A stretch of 64,000 bases of DNA from Verrucomicrobiales bacterium. GTDB taxonomy: Bacteria > Verrucomicrobiota > Verrucomicrobiae > Limisphaerales > UBA1100. The notes under the pieces are model-generated. The model did no database searches, had not been told where the DNA came from, and saw only the letters and a list, made by a program, of their open reading frames with translations. The stretch lies in assembly GCA_002721895.1 (NCBI GenBank), contig PBLV01000063.1, forward strand, positions 143,717-207,716, given 5' to 3'. Made by a program: the position numbers and the translations under genes. The stretch's first letter is position 1. Every line of letters begins with the position of its first letter. Positions 26,275-36,400 of this stretch are shown piece by piece.

Positions 26275-26871
26275 CTATATTAAATACCCAGCGATTAACT
26301 TTGCCTGGTTTTGCATAAACTCTTCCGTCGTCATGCCCTCCACATCCACAGGAAATGCTTCGATTTTTGAGATATAATCCACACCCAATATTCCGATAAC
26401 CTTACCATTTAAAGTCGTAATCGGAACATTATAAATTGCCTGCACACCCTTAGAGTTCAACAAGGACCTGAAACCACTGTCTCGAATTTCATTAATATCC
26501 AAGCAAGAAAAAGACCCAACTGAGACTAATTCCGTAATATATTCGCTATAGTTAGAAACCCTATGATCTTGAGAATGAATACATTCGGAGCTTATTCCCG
26601 CCTCCACAGTTTCGTGCGTACAGCTAAATTTTTGCTGGCCTCTTCCGGAAAAAAAATGCCCTCCATTATGAAATTCTAGAACGTAAGCCCTACCGGAGGA
26701 CATCATCTGCTTAGTATACTTCAGCGCCGTATTAACGTTAGATCCCGCCCTCACGTGCCCCTCTACTGTATTCTTGTGGCGCTCAGACCATTTCCTTTTC
26801 GCCCAAACCCCAACTAAGGTAGCAATAGAAGACACGATAGTGGCAATGGCTGTGAGCAATTCAGTTTCCAT
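26275..26871 (-). CDS. Membrane-anchored GAF-like protein
   Basis: 198 aa. An N-terminal membrane segment (TAIATIVSSIATLVGVWA, residues about 6-23) is followed by a basic patch, a short helix and a GAF-like domain: AYVLEFHNGGHFFSGRG near 63-79, an internal CIHSQD region and VPITTLNGKVIGILGVDY near 148-165. A signal anchor plus cytoplasmic sensor fold is unusual. Proteins with this EFHNGG...FS pattern occur in other large phages; function unknown. It belongs to a cluster with a lipoprotein and a holin-like gene. Confidence 0.7.
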   Translation of the reverse strand: METELLTAIATIVSSIATLVGVWAKRKWSERHKNTVEGHVRAGSNVNTALKYTKQMMSSGRAYVLEFHNGGHFFSGRGQQKFSCTHETVEAGISSECIHSQDHRVSNYSEYITELVSVGSFSCLDINEIRDSGFRSLLNSKGVQAIYNVPITTLNGKVIGILGVDYISKIEAFPVDVEGMTTEEFMQNQAKLIAGYLI

Positions 26872-26886
26872 AATATTTATTTACAC
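26872..26886 (-). promoter_or_regulatory. GTGTA-type phage promoter candidate
   Basis: GTGTAAATAAATATT on the minus strand, directly before ATG 26871, exactly 15 nt. It overlaps the last codons of the EF-hand lipoprotein gene. Confidence 0.45.
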
Positions 26887-27191
26887 TTACAAACTCCATT
26901 AATGCGCTGCTTTCTGTATACAAACGCAGATCCGAAAGTACATATAATAACTGCTAATATAATCCATCCTAACCCAGATGTAGGCTGATCGGTATTAATT
27001 GATACAGAATTTGAATAGTACTCCTCCCTGTTTATTGTCCCATTTTTATCTGTATCAACAGCTTCGAATGACTCTACTACATTTGGCACCGGAGCGGACG
27101 GTGCGGCGTTTCGACTTTTAAATATCTTCGGACCACTACAGCCAGCACTCATAAATATTAACAATATTAATAATATAATTTTTTTCATCAT
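26877..27191 (-). CDS. EF-hand lipoprotein with C-terminal membrane segment
   Basis: 104 aa. A signal peptide with lipobox (ILLIFMSAGC, Cys19) predicts lipid anchoring. DTDKNGTINREEY near residues 46-58 is a canonical EF-hand calcium loop. A second hydrophobic segment (GLGWIILAVIICTFGSAFVY, residues about 74-93) ends in a basic tail with CKC. A lipoprotein that also spans the membrane, next to a holin-like gene, could be spanin-like, but no standard spanin pattern is seen. Start: ATGATG after AGGAGAAG ribosome site, overlapping the previous stop. Confidence 0.72.
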   Translation of the reverse strand: MMKKIILLILLIFMSAGCSGPKIFKSRNAAPSAPVPNVVESFEAVDTDKNGTINREEYYSNSVSINTDQPTSGLGWIILAVIICTFGSAFVYRKQRINGVCKCK

Positions 27192-27622
27192 CTTCTCCTA
27201 CTTGGTATTGCATAAAAACCTACGACCATAAAGCATAGATCTAAAAACGAAGAAAGCATAAGCCCTCCCGTAAGCCTCACTACATGAAAGTCCTCTCCTC
27301 CAAAAAACCAAGAAAATATACCCCACCTAGTGTTTTCGCCCCTAGGGACAATAACATCATAACTAATATTTGGATTGTGAGCATAAAACAACATTAAATA
27401 ACATAAAGTAAATGTTATAGACATAAATAATATTCGTCTAGTTATTTTTACGAACGGATCCTTTGCTTGGGCGGCTTGACTTTTAATGGCCGCTTCAATC
27501 ATCTTCTCATCCCTTGCGGCCAGCATGAGCTGATCTTGTCGCTTCTGCTCAAGCCAGGCGTTTAAGATGTTTGCTCCTATCTTGATTCCGGCGCCCAGAA
27601 TAGTATTTAGAATTGCGCCCAT
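27188..27622 (-). CDS. Two-segment membrane protein
   Basis: 144 aa from ATG 27622, which overlaps the holin-like stop (TAATG); the frame is open further upstream but inside that gene. An N-terminal amphipathic segment (MGAILNTILGAGIKIGANIL), a charged coiled-coil-like stretch, then two membrane segments (ILFMSITFTLCYLMLFYA and GLMLSSFLDLCFMVVGFYAI) separated by a loop with GENTRWGIFSWFFGG. Resembles small phage membrane proteins encoded with holins. Exact role unknown. Confidence 0.7.
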   Translation of the reverse strand: MGAILNTILGAGIKIGANILNAWLEQKRQDQLMLAARDEKMIEAAIKSQAAQAKDPFVKITRRILFMSITFTLCYLMLFYAHNPNISYDVIVPRGENTRWGIFSWFFGGEDFHVVRLTGGLMLSSFLDLCFMVVGFYAIPSRRR

Positions 27623-27804
27623 TATCTTTTGTTTTTCCCTAGGTCGGCAAGCCCCTGGCCTAAGATATAGGCTATCATGGGGGTCACAATAGTTGTGATA
27701 TGATCCGCATCCCAGCCCCACCCAAAATGGTGATTAAGCATAGGAACAGCGGTGGCCACTACGGCTGCCCAAAATTTCTTACTGTGGTAGAATTGTTTTT
27801 CCAT
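27622..27804 (-). CDS. Small holin-like membrane protein
   Basis: 60 aa. KKFWAAVVATAVPMLNHHFGWGWDADHITTIVTPMIAYILGQGLADLG gives two hydrophobic stretches of moderate length around a His/Trp-rich turn. Similar HITxIVxPMxAYILGQGLAD sequences are common in small phage proteins encoded near lysis genes. Holin function is inferred. A clear ribosome site AAGGAG precedes ATG 27804. It is followed by TAATG coupling to the next membrane protein. Confidence 0.65.
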   Translation of the reverse strand: MEKQFYHSKKFWAAVVATAVPMLNHHFGWGWDADHITTIVTPMIAYILGQGLADLGKNKR

Positions 27805-27825
27805 TATTTTTTCTCCTTATTGTAG

Positions 27826-28758
27826 TTATAGTATTTCCAATACGGCCCAGATAGCTATAGCCACTCCCGCCGCAATAATTAAATATTTTTTATTAAACTT
27901 TTTCTTTTCAGGTTTTGGGTCAGGCTTTGGATCAGGTTTTTTCTCCTCGGACTTAACGTCTAGATAATAAGGCCCGACGGCATTAATGATCGCATCCCGA
28001 TATAAAGAATCCTCCATGAAAAAGTACCCTTTGTTTCCAAACCATCGCCCCCAGCTATTTTGAAACTCCCAATATAGCTTCCCGTCAATCTCCTTCCAGC
28101 CAATCATCGACACTGCATGCCCACCGACAACTTCAGAGGACAAAAACTTATCAGAATCCACAACGCCAGTGCTGTCGGTTTGAAAAAAATGCCTTCTGAC
28201 CTTAATCGACGTCCATAGAGGCTCTTTTAATAAAGCCGACTTAATCCTGTCAGTATCCCCCTTGGGAATTACATAGTATCCATTAATCTTATACTTAAGC
28301 GCGTTCTCCGGAGCCTCAGGAGACATGGGTGCCCCCTCCTTGCGGAGGTCTGGCCAATATTTCTCTTCGCAGCACCCTTCCTTGACCAGCCCCTTGCATG
28401 CGCCACGGATGGTTGTGCCGGAATAATCTTCTCCCGGCCAAGGGTCATATAATTGCCCTTTTTTATAAATCCACATAGCACTAGGCTCCTTGTCTTTGAA
28501 TTCTTCCGTCGAACCGTAAACAACGCGGCCGCTGTGGCCAACGCAAGACCCAATTGACCCTTGGTTCTTGACGCGAGGCGTAAGGTCACGCCTGGAAAAC
28601 TCCTTTAGATCAACCTCTCTGGCTCGCCATATCCTTGAAGTGATCCAGTCTCTGGAATCAACGGGGGCATCAGGCACGTTTAATTTACATCTTCCGAAAT
28701 ATTTAGCTCTAGCTTTTTGCGCTATCCAACTTCCCGATAATATATTTAAGTATTTCAC
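27826..28758 (-). CDS. Papain-like (C1) cysteine protease with C-terminal anchor
   Basis: 310 aa from GTG 28758. The papain triad is clear: Cys72 in NQGSIGSCVGHS (with the oxyanion Gln), His214 in GGHAVSMIGW, and Asn234 in FQNSWGRWFGNKGYF. A Pro/Lys linker (PDPKPDPKPEKKK) leads to a C-terminal membrane segment (residues about 293-310). No signal peptide is seen, so topology is uncertain. Next to holin-like and lipoprotein genes, it could cleave host or virion proteins at the membrane, or act as a lysis enzyme on crosslinking peptides. It overlaps PhoH by 50 nt. Confidence 0.85.
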   Translation of the reverse strand: MKYLNILSGSWIAQKARAKYFGRCKLNVPDAPVDSRDWITSRIWRAREVDLKEFSRRDLTPRVKNQGSIGSCVGHSGRVVYGSTEEFKDKEPSAMWIYKKGQLYDPWPGEDYSGTTIRGACKGLVKEGCCEEKYWPDLRKEGAPMSPEAPENALKYKINGYYVIPKGDTDRIKSALLKEPLWTSIKVRRHFFQTDSTGVVDSDKFLSSEVVGGHAVSMIGWKEIDGKLYWEFQNSWGRWFGNKGYFFMEDSLYRDAIINAVGPYYLDVKSEEKKPDPKPDPKPEKKKFNKKYLIIAAGVAIAIWAVLEIL

Positions 28759-29422
28759 TTCTCAGTATGTCCTCTTTTCCAAATCTAAATGCATGTATAC
28801 CTCTTTTTACACTTTCCCTGTCGTTAAACAGGTCAAACATGGCCGGAAATCCACTCTTTCCATTGATGTCGCTCTGCATAAAATCTCCACAAATAAACAA
28901 CTTGCAATTCTCCCCAATTCTAGTGACAAGCGTCGTAAGCTCCTTATAGGTAAAGTTTTGAGCTTCATCTGCAATTACGATCTTATCCTTCCAGTTTGCT
29001 CCTCTAAGATAATTTATCGGCATTGCAGAAATTCTGCCACTTTCAAGCATCTCCCTTTTGGCAGTATTGTTTTTAGGAAGCATTTCATAAAGCTTGTCCT
29101 CCAGTGGCGCCATATAGGGGTTGAATTTTTCATCTATATCCCCAGGCAAGGCCCCAAGCCCCTTTTCTGCGCTCTCAATGACTGTGCGGACATATAGTAA
29201 ATCCATCTTATCTGACGCACTCAAAAGCCTCAACGCAGAATAAACTGCCATATAAGTTTTAGTGGAGCCCGCCGGTCCGGCGACAAACATTATCTTAGTA
29301 TCATCGTTGAACGCGATAGACAAAAACCTTTTCTGCCTATCCGTCAACCTTAGTGAATGGATATGAACGCTTTGTGCCAATTGTGGGATAACAAAATTTT
29401 TTTTAGACTTATCGTGAGCCAT
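28709..29422 (-). CDS. phoH: PhoH-like ATPase
   Basis: 237 aa. Walker A GPAGSTKT (residues 49-56), the RTVIESAEKGLGALPGD segment diagnostic of PhoH (79-95), Walker B IVIADEAQN (148-156) and LFICGDFMQSDI (about 172-183) follow the PhoH/SF1-like pattern. PhoH is common in marine phages; its exact role is unsettled, with RNA metabolism proposed. Start ATG 29422 lies downstream of a GTGTA-type element, divergent from the 68-aa gene. Confidence 0.9.
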   Translation of the reverse strand: MAHDKSKKNFVIPQLAQSVHIHSLRLTDRQKRFLSIAFNDDTKIMFVAGPAGSTKTYMAVYSALRLLSASDKMDLLYVRTVIESAEKGLGALPGDIDEKFNPYMAPLEDKLYEMLPKNNTAKREMLESGRISAMPINYLRGANWKDKIVIADEAQNFTYKELTTLVTRIGENCKLFICGDFMQSDINGKSGFPAMFDLFNDRESVKRGIHAFRFGKEDILRSEILKYIIGKLDSAKS

Positions 29423-29445
29423 TAGCTATATATGTATATACACAC
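29423..29445 (-). promoter_or_regulatory. GTGTA-type phage promoter candidate
   Basis: Minus-strand GTGTGTATATACATATATAG ends 3 nt before ATG 29422. It is divergent from a plus-strand GTGTA element at 29460, so a 50-bp gap appears to hold two opposing promoters. Confidence 0.45.
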
Positions 29446-29459
29446 TACAGAACGATAAA

Positions 29460-29474
29460 GTGTACTTATATATA
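29460..29474 (+). promoter_or_regulatory. GTGTA-type phage promoter candidate
   Basis: GTGTACTTATATATA, 15 nt, ends directly before ATG 29475. The GTG itself is in frame and could be misread as the start. Confidence 0.5.
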
Positions 29475-29681
29475 ATGAAAGATACCAGAGATATACTGAG
29501 CTACCTCAGCAATAATCTTAATGGGTACGAATCTACCACTTGGCTTAAAGCGGAAAATGATCTTCTCGACGGGCTCTCGCCCGCAGATATGATACTTGAC
29601 GGCGAGGCGAGAAGGGTTGGTAGGATTTTGCCGAAAGAGATAAAGAGAATTAAAGCTAAGAAAAAACAGAAGAAGGCTTAG
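29475..29681 (+). CDS. Small protein resembling MbcA/ParS antitoxin toxin-binding domain
   Basis: 68 aa. STTWLKAENDLLDGLSPADMILDG-type sequence (residues about 20-45) follows the W-L-x-x-x-N-x-x-L-x-G-x-S-P-x-D-M/L pattern of the C-terminal domain of Xre/MbcA/ParS antitoxins. The C-terminus is Lys-rich and probably binds nucleic acid. No toxin gene of the RES type is adjacent. It is the only plus-strand gene within 35 kb of minus-strand genes and overlaps the convergent 246-aa gene by 26 nt. The similarity is short, so this is tentative. Confidence 0.55.
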   Translation: MKDTRDILSYLSNNLNGYESTTWLKAENDLLDGLSPADMILDGEARRVGRILPKEIKRIKAKKKQKKA

Positions 29682-30396
29682 GCATTAGTTCTTTAGGCCA
29701 ATATTCGCTCAGATCTAGAGCGGATTTTAAGCCTGTGGGCGAATGAAGAGGAGCCTTTCTGATTCTGGCAATTATGCCCGGCTTTTGGGCGAATGGTATA
29801 TTTTCATCTTTCTTAATTTCTGAAATAGATAGCTCCGCATATAAATCTATTAGACGGTCCCATTGCTTGTGCATGGATTCAGCCTTGCTTAAAAATTTTT
29901 CAATTAATAATTCCTTGGGAACATTTATAAAAATTTCACTACAAATCAAATCGTCTATTAGATGATTTAGCGGCACCCCCTCAGGAATAGAGCTTTCGCC
30001 GGAGAAAAATTCTATTGCGGTAACCTTATGCTTGTCATCGAGATCTTTAATTATGCCCCTGCCAAATGGGTTGGCTTCAAGAATAAACCGATCGACCTGC
30101 CCCCGCACCCACTCCTTAGACGGTTGACATTCGCCGTATATGAGCTGCCCAGGTCGAACGCCGTCGGGGTTCTCAAAGAGTACCCCCGTGATTTCCGCTT
30201 CGTTCTCTATTTTGACAACCCTTTTTCTGAAAAATTCATAGCAGGCAAAAAAGCTAAATTCTTTATGTCTGGCCTGCCCCTGAGGAATTAATCTCGTGCA
30301 GTTTGAAAACAGTCCCCGGGTAATGAAGCCTGCTTTTGATAGAAAATGCACCTCTACTACGGTGTTGCTCAGAGCTCCATATAATATGTTATCCAT
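29656..30396 (-). CDS. Hypothetical 246-aa protein
   Basis: No family recognised. The N-terminal half is beta-rich (NTVVEVHFLSKAGFITRGLFS, KIENEAEITGVLFENPDG) and the C-terminal half helical with many charged residues. It follows the giant gene by 10 nt in the same direction, so the two are probably co-transcribed; a chaperone or cofactor for the giant protein is a positional guess. Confidence 0.7.
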   Translation of the reverse strand: MDNILYGALSNTVVEVHFLSKAGFITRGLFSNCTRLIPQGQARHKEFSFFACYEFFRKRVVKIENEAEITGVLFENPDGVRPGQLIYGECQPSKEWVRGQVDRFILEANPFGRGIIKDLDDKHKVTAIEFFSGESSIPEGVPLNHLIDDLICSEIFINVPKELLIEKFLSKAESMHKQWDRLIDLYAELSISEIKKDENIPFAQKPGIIARIRKAPLHSPTGLKSALDLSEYWPKELMPKPSSVFS

Positions 30397-30406
30397 AATT
30401 GTATTA

Positions 30407-33400
30407 TTAGTCAGTATCCACTTTATTACCAGTATCTTCCCAGGAATCTTTCCATTTTGCAGACCCCAGTATCGACAGGAAAAGTTCCCCGTTGGGAATT
30501 ATGGTTCCACCAGGAAGGGCATTCCCTATCTTCTCTTCCCATGAATCACATATTCCGCGCATTCTAGCCAGGCATTGCGAGTGCGCAGCCCCGCCGATGT
30601 AAATCACTTCGCAATCACCATCTACGCCTGCGGCCCCATATTTATCGCAGTATTCAGTTGTGATTTCAATTAGGTCTGCGTCCGTAAATCCCGGATGGCC
30701 TTTATATGGGCCGCCGGGTTGAAAAGTGCTGCTATCACTATAATTCGATGCGACCTGCGGATTTCTAGCGAAAGCTTCAGCCTCCTCTTGGGTGTCAAAA
30801 TAATCGTTGGGAAATATTGACATTGTTCCCGCTAAATTACTGCCCTCCCGGACGCCAGCGGCGCCTTGGTGTTTAGAATTATCATGTGATCCGTCGTAAT
30901 CATCAAAACCAACAACAGGTAATTTAAAAGTTCCACCCCCACTCTTTACCCACCAAGGGGGGATATGCTCACCGTCCACGTGGGGAAGAGAGTGGTTAGT
31001 ATACGGAAATACCGAGTCACCCACTGGCGTACCCTTCCAACGGCCGTCAGGATTATAAGCATTCCACGGGGTCTCGGAGTCGATAACATACGGAGTTCCG
31101 GCACCAAGATGGGTAGTGAATTCATCGGACGAATTTAACCTAAGAAACGCCTGACATTCGTAAAGCTCCCCTTTCCACCAAGCCCGGTCCCCCGGGTAAT
31201 ATTGCGTTCGCGGAGTCGTCGAGACGGATATGCCATCATTATCTCCCGCGCCCTCAGGTTTCCCTCCTTCACTTGGTTCCCAGCCTCCATAATCCCAAAT
31301 TCTCTCGAGATTTATATTCTCCCATAGCCAATTTCTTCCAGCAACCCATTTTCTCGTCTTATGATCGTACCAGGAAAACCCTAGTTTCTCCCTTTCTTTT
31401 GCCCTGCGTATCACCCAGTTTATCGCCGCATCGCGCGAAGCAAACATTTTAGACCCCCTACAGGTTATTGATACATCCTCAGAGTCATAAATATCCGTAG
31501 AGCCTTTCAGTATGTTGTCGCTTCCTGTTTCTGCGTTTATGTACCATTTAGTAAGCTCCTGCTTGTTTCCGGAATCTAGGTAGCTCTCTGAATAAAACGC
31601 GCCCTTCGCTCCAGTCAATAGCCAGCCCAGGGAATCGCCATGGGCTCCGACGTATTTCCATATATTATTTGCCCCGCCTGGCGCGTTGGCCTCGTTGCTA
31701 TAATCAATTGAGCTCCCCCCCTCGACATTAAGCCTCCAGACTCCATAGTTCGGGTTGTTGCTGTCACCGATTTTCACTAAATCTCCTCTATAGTAATTGG
31801 GCGTCATTGGCTCACGAATCCTGACGCCGCCTGAGAAATTCTTGCCTTGATAATTGCTGTTATCCCCAGACGCAGAAGGTTGGGCGTTATCAGGGAAGTA
31901 GCGCATTTTCGTCACCTCGTCGCTGCTGAAAGAAAACTTAGAAGGTAGATCGTTATCAAGGACATAAAATCGCCCTTCCTCATCATGTTGTCCATCCCCA
32001 TTACCCCACAAGTTGCTTATTACCGACACCTCATTTCCTGCCTGCTTCCGGTCCCAAAGCACATCTGGCGTAGGCGTCGGTTCCATAGTTTTTGAGTTGG
32101 AATAACTGTCGTGAGGGAGATGGGCGGCCCATAATCGTGCGCTGTTCGAGGGGTAACTCCTGCCCGCCTCATACTCCCCTGCGTTTTTGCCCAAGAATAA
32201 GTCCCCGTGTTTTATTATTACGTCTCCCGGCTGATGAGGTCTCCCGCTCGTATGGTGCTCTTGCCTGTATAAGCTCTCACCATTTGGTCCCGACCCATTA
32301 ACATTTTGGGGTGGGAACTCAGCGTCATCAGGAGCATTATTGACGTAATAAGGCGGATTGTATCCAGACCCGGTCAAATTATACCAATCGGATGTAGTCA
32401 CCATGCCATGGTCGCCCCAGTTGTCATTTATCAAAAACATTCGCCAAGGATATTTAGCGCATAGCTGAGAACCCGAATCCGCCCACTGCGAGATCGATGT
32501 AAAATCAATAGGGTATTCGAGGAGGTGCGAATAGTAAGAAAACGCAAAATTTTCCCCTCGGTGATCTAGGCCAAGACCCGCAATGTCGCCGCTCCCAGTC
32601 ATAGCGCCAAGAAGCTTCAACCAAACCCCCATATCCTCCTTCCATGCAGCATCGAAAACGCCGCTCATGCCATACCCAGGGAAAACAATCTCGTAATCCT
32701 TCCCAGTATCCAATTCATAGAGCCACATTTCCGGCTTCTCTTCTCCTGCTGTCGGATCAAATTCGTTAATTTCCTCCGCATTTATAAACCTTTCGGCAAG
32801 TTCAAACCTCAATTCTCGATTATGTCTAGCCGTATATGGCCTATCCCCCCAATTCTCAATCATGTCTTTGGCGGAATAAAGCGCGAATTCCTCAGGATTC
32901 TGGTCAGCGCCTTGATTGTGAGAAGTGCAACCTCCGTCGCCGGGAGTGCCGCCGTCGGAAACCTGATTGTCGGGCCCTCCGCGATGATTGCCGATGACCC
33001 AATGCGGCTTAGTCCCTGCCCCGTCCGCAATACTGCTCTTCCAAACCCCGGTGGTCCCAGGCATTGTGTCGCCCCCCCTTATACCAAGGTCTCGATTGTA
33101 GTTGTCTGTCGCAGGATCACCCCAATCACCCCAATCTTTAGCCCAGTCGTGAGGCATCAGCCATAGGTTTCCCTTATATATAACCCTATCACCATGACGA
33201 TACCACGTAGAACTGTCCCAATCAAGTATTTCCTGAAATAAATCCGTCCACCATGATTGAATAAACTTGGTCCCGGTTTCCGGAAAATCTCCATATTTTA
33301 TTGTGCCGCTCGGAATGTCGTTGTATGCCCTCCATAAACGACGGCGACTCTGGGGGCTACGATGATCCTGAATGGATATTATATCTCCGGCGGATATATC

Positions 33401-36400
33401 ATTTTCCCACAACCAGTTCATACATTCCCCTACGGGGATATTAGTTAAATCCGTGACCGCCAATTCATTGTATTGAGAACTTCGTTTCGATTGAGAACAG
33501 TAGGAGTCCATTTGATTTTCTCGCCCACGCCAGGAATGGGCCTCATCGGGCCCAATCGTAAAATTGTTCATCCCGTGCCTTTTGAGCTGGCCGTAAGCTT
33601 CCATGACATCTGTCATCGGGCCAAACCCAAAGTCTACCGCTCGCTGAGGGAATTTATAAAAACCAGCATATCGATTCAGCGAGCCCGCTCCCTGTTGAGC
33701 AAGCCAGTTTGTCCAATAATTGTAATTAGAGATTCCGGGGGTGGTATATGGAGACCCCTGCGACTGGCCCTCCCCCGGTAGGCGATTGACGGAATTAAAG
33801 GTATACCCCCCAATCGTAAAGGTGGGATATGAACCAAAATTGACCGCGTGCCAGACCTCTATTCTCACCACCCAATCCCACCCCTGGCGAAGTTGATTAA
33901 GATCAAAAACCCAGTCCCAAACGCTATAACCGTTGCCCGAATCCATGCCTTTCAATTCAGTTGACCCAGCGGGGAGATACCTCTGCCAGTAAGTTGGTTC
34001 GTCAACCTCACGGTTAATAAAAGTATAGCCTTGAGTATCAGTCAATTCTATAGTTTCTTTATTATCTGAGGTTCGTTGATTCCATCCTGGAACATCGAAT
34101 ACGTCAAATTCCCCCAATCCGGAAAAGTTGTCGGGTTGTCGTTGATCAAGGCCCGCTGAATAATTTCGATAATCCACCGCAAGGGACACCTTGCCAGCCT
34201 TGTCGCCCCTGTCTGCCCATGCCAGCGCGCAATGGCCGCCGATTCTTTCGGCGAAGCCCGTGTAAATTTGGCTATGACCAATGGAGGTGGCGTAACCTCG
34301 CAGGAACCTTTTATACGGATCACTGCTCCACTTTTCGCCCAGCTCCATTGTTTGGTGCATTATGCCTATCTGAGTTCGCCACCTGTGCTCCTTTTCGAGG
34401 CGGTCCACAGACCACATACTACTGTAACCAGTTTTCCCAGCCCCGGCCCCGTCTTTATCGGGAGCTATGAGTGTGCCGAGAGGAATGGGCGCACCACCCT
34501 CAATACCTCCTTGGCCCTCTTCCACCCTCCAATGCATTCTATATACTGTTCCACCAAAGTTGAACCTATCGCCGGGCTTCAAAAATACATAATTATCGTA
34601 AGAAGTTGCCTCGCCGACCAAACCGTAATTGTGATACTTGCCCAATTTGGTTGTGGTTTCGGAGTTCGAATCCCACCAACCCCAAGTCACATCCTCGCCC
34701 ACACCTGCCCGTAAACTGAATTGCGACCTCCAACTTTGATGAGCCTTATCCCCGAAGGGCAAAGACCACGGGTCGCACATCCAGGCCCCAAACATGGCGG
34801 TTGAGGGGAAATTTATCCTTCTATACTCCAAATGACCCTGCAAGAGCAAAGAAAATACAGAGTCAGGTATTACCTCCGGACAACCTTGAGTAAGCGCTCC
34901 GGTCTGCAGTCCCAATATTTTTGTCAGACTCCCGCGTCCTGACGCCTCAGTAAGTCTTGGATTCTTTGGTTCGTCCTTCACTCCAAACTGAGAGCTCTGA
35001 GCTTTAGTGGTATCAAAATCGCCAACAATCCAAGCATCATCATTAAATCTGTCATTGAAATTTCCGCCGAAAATAGAGTAGCCGAAAATATGGGACCTGC
35101 TATTTCCAAATGAGTTATGCAAGCCCCAAGTATCGGTCGCAGCCTCTGGGTATCTCTCAATTTTGGAGTATATTGGCCATTTTATGTCAGGATGATACTC
35201 TCCTTCATTCCCTGCGGTTGCCATATCGGGCACCTCGGAAATGCTACCCGCCGGTTTCCAGCTGTAAGTTTCGTCGCCAGTAAACCGGTTCATAAATTTA
35301 AACGCATCAAGCGCGCCTCGGGCGTCGTCAGTAGGGAGTGCTGGGGCCCATTGGGAAACGCTCATCTCCTGCATCACTTGCCACCAATTATACATGCCAT
35401 CAGGAGGATTTTGTGAATTATCCGCATGATCCACTACGCCGGGAAAGTAACTATTGCTCCATCCGTGCGCAGAAGCATTAGAGAATAAATCGATCAAGTT
35501 CAGTTGACCTGCTGTGGGCCATGATTTATAATTGAAGTCCCGTATAAAGCTCGGCGCAAACGGATCTAGCGAACCCCACCCTCGGCTCGCGTCTCCCCAC
35601 GCTAAGCTCACTACATGGGAAAGCATGTTCGTCCAGGAGGTAGTTATACCGGTCGGCGCATTGGAGCCAGACACAAAACTGCCCAATAGATTATGGGTAA
35701 AATCTATATATTCGGTGTCGAGCAAATTCTTCTCATTCACTATATTGGTATTACTGTCGCCATAGAATGGGTTGACAGATTCTCCGAAAATCGAACCTGC
35801 CGTCCCGAGATATTCGTTGTCTTGCCCTCCATAATATAAATACATAGCCCCTGACCCCCCATAATCGACTTGGCTGGTGACGCCGACGCCCGCATGGTCA
35901 AGGTCTAGGTGCCATCCCGAAATTCTTTCGTCGGCCCAGGTTGACGCATTAGTTCGAAGGGAGGTATAGCTCTTTCCTCCAATAATATCCCCGGAGGAAT
36001 CCGGGGCATACATGACCTGGAAGCCCCTGGAAAATAACTCCCCGCTCTCGTTTACATAACTAATTGTTGCCCATCTATCAAGCTGCCATTCCCTGTAAAA
36101 ATATTGAATTGGGTTAACATTAATCATTGACGCGGAGGACTCCTTCCAATACAATTCCCCAAGAGAACTGCCAGGTTCAAAGGAAAAGAAATGATCTTTA
36201 ATACATTGGTAAATCGTGCCTTTATGAGTTACAAAATCAGGTTCGCGACCAATAAACGCAGAACCCGCCTGATCGGCATTGGACCCTGCTACCATATCAC
36301 TACCATAACCCCACTGAAATAGGTTATTTGGCTGCCCGTTTAGGAGCTGTGAATGCCCAGAGGGAAGGCTTGTTCGGTATGATTTGTTTGATACCCATGC

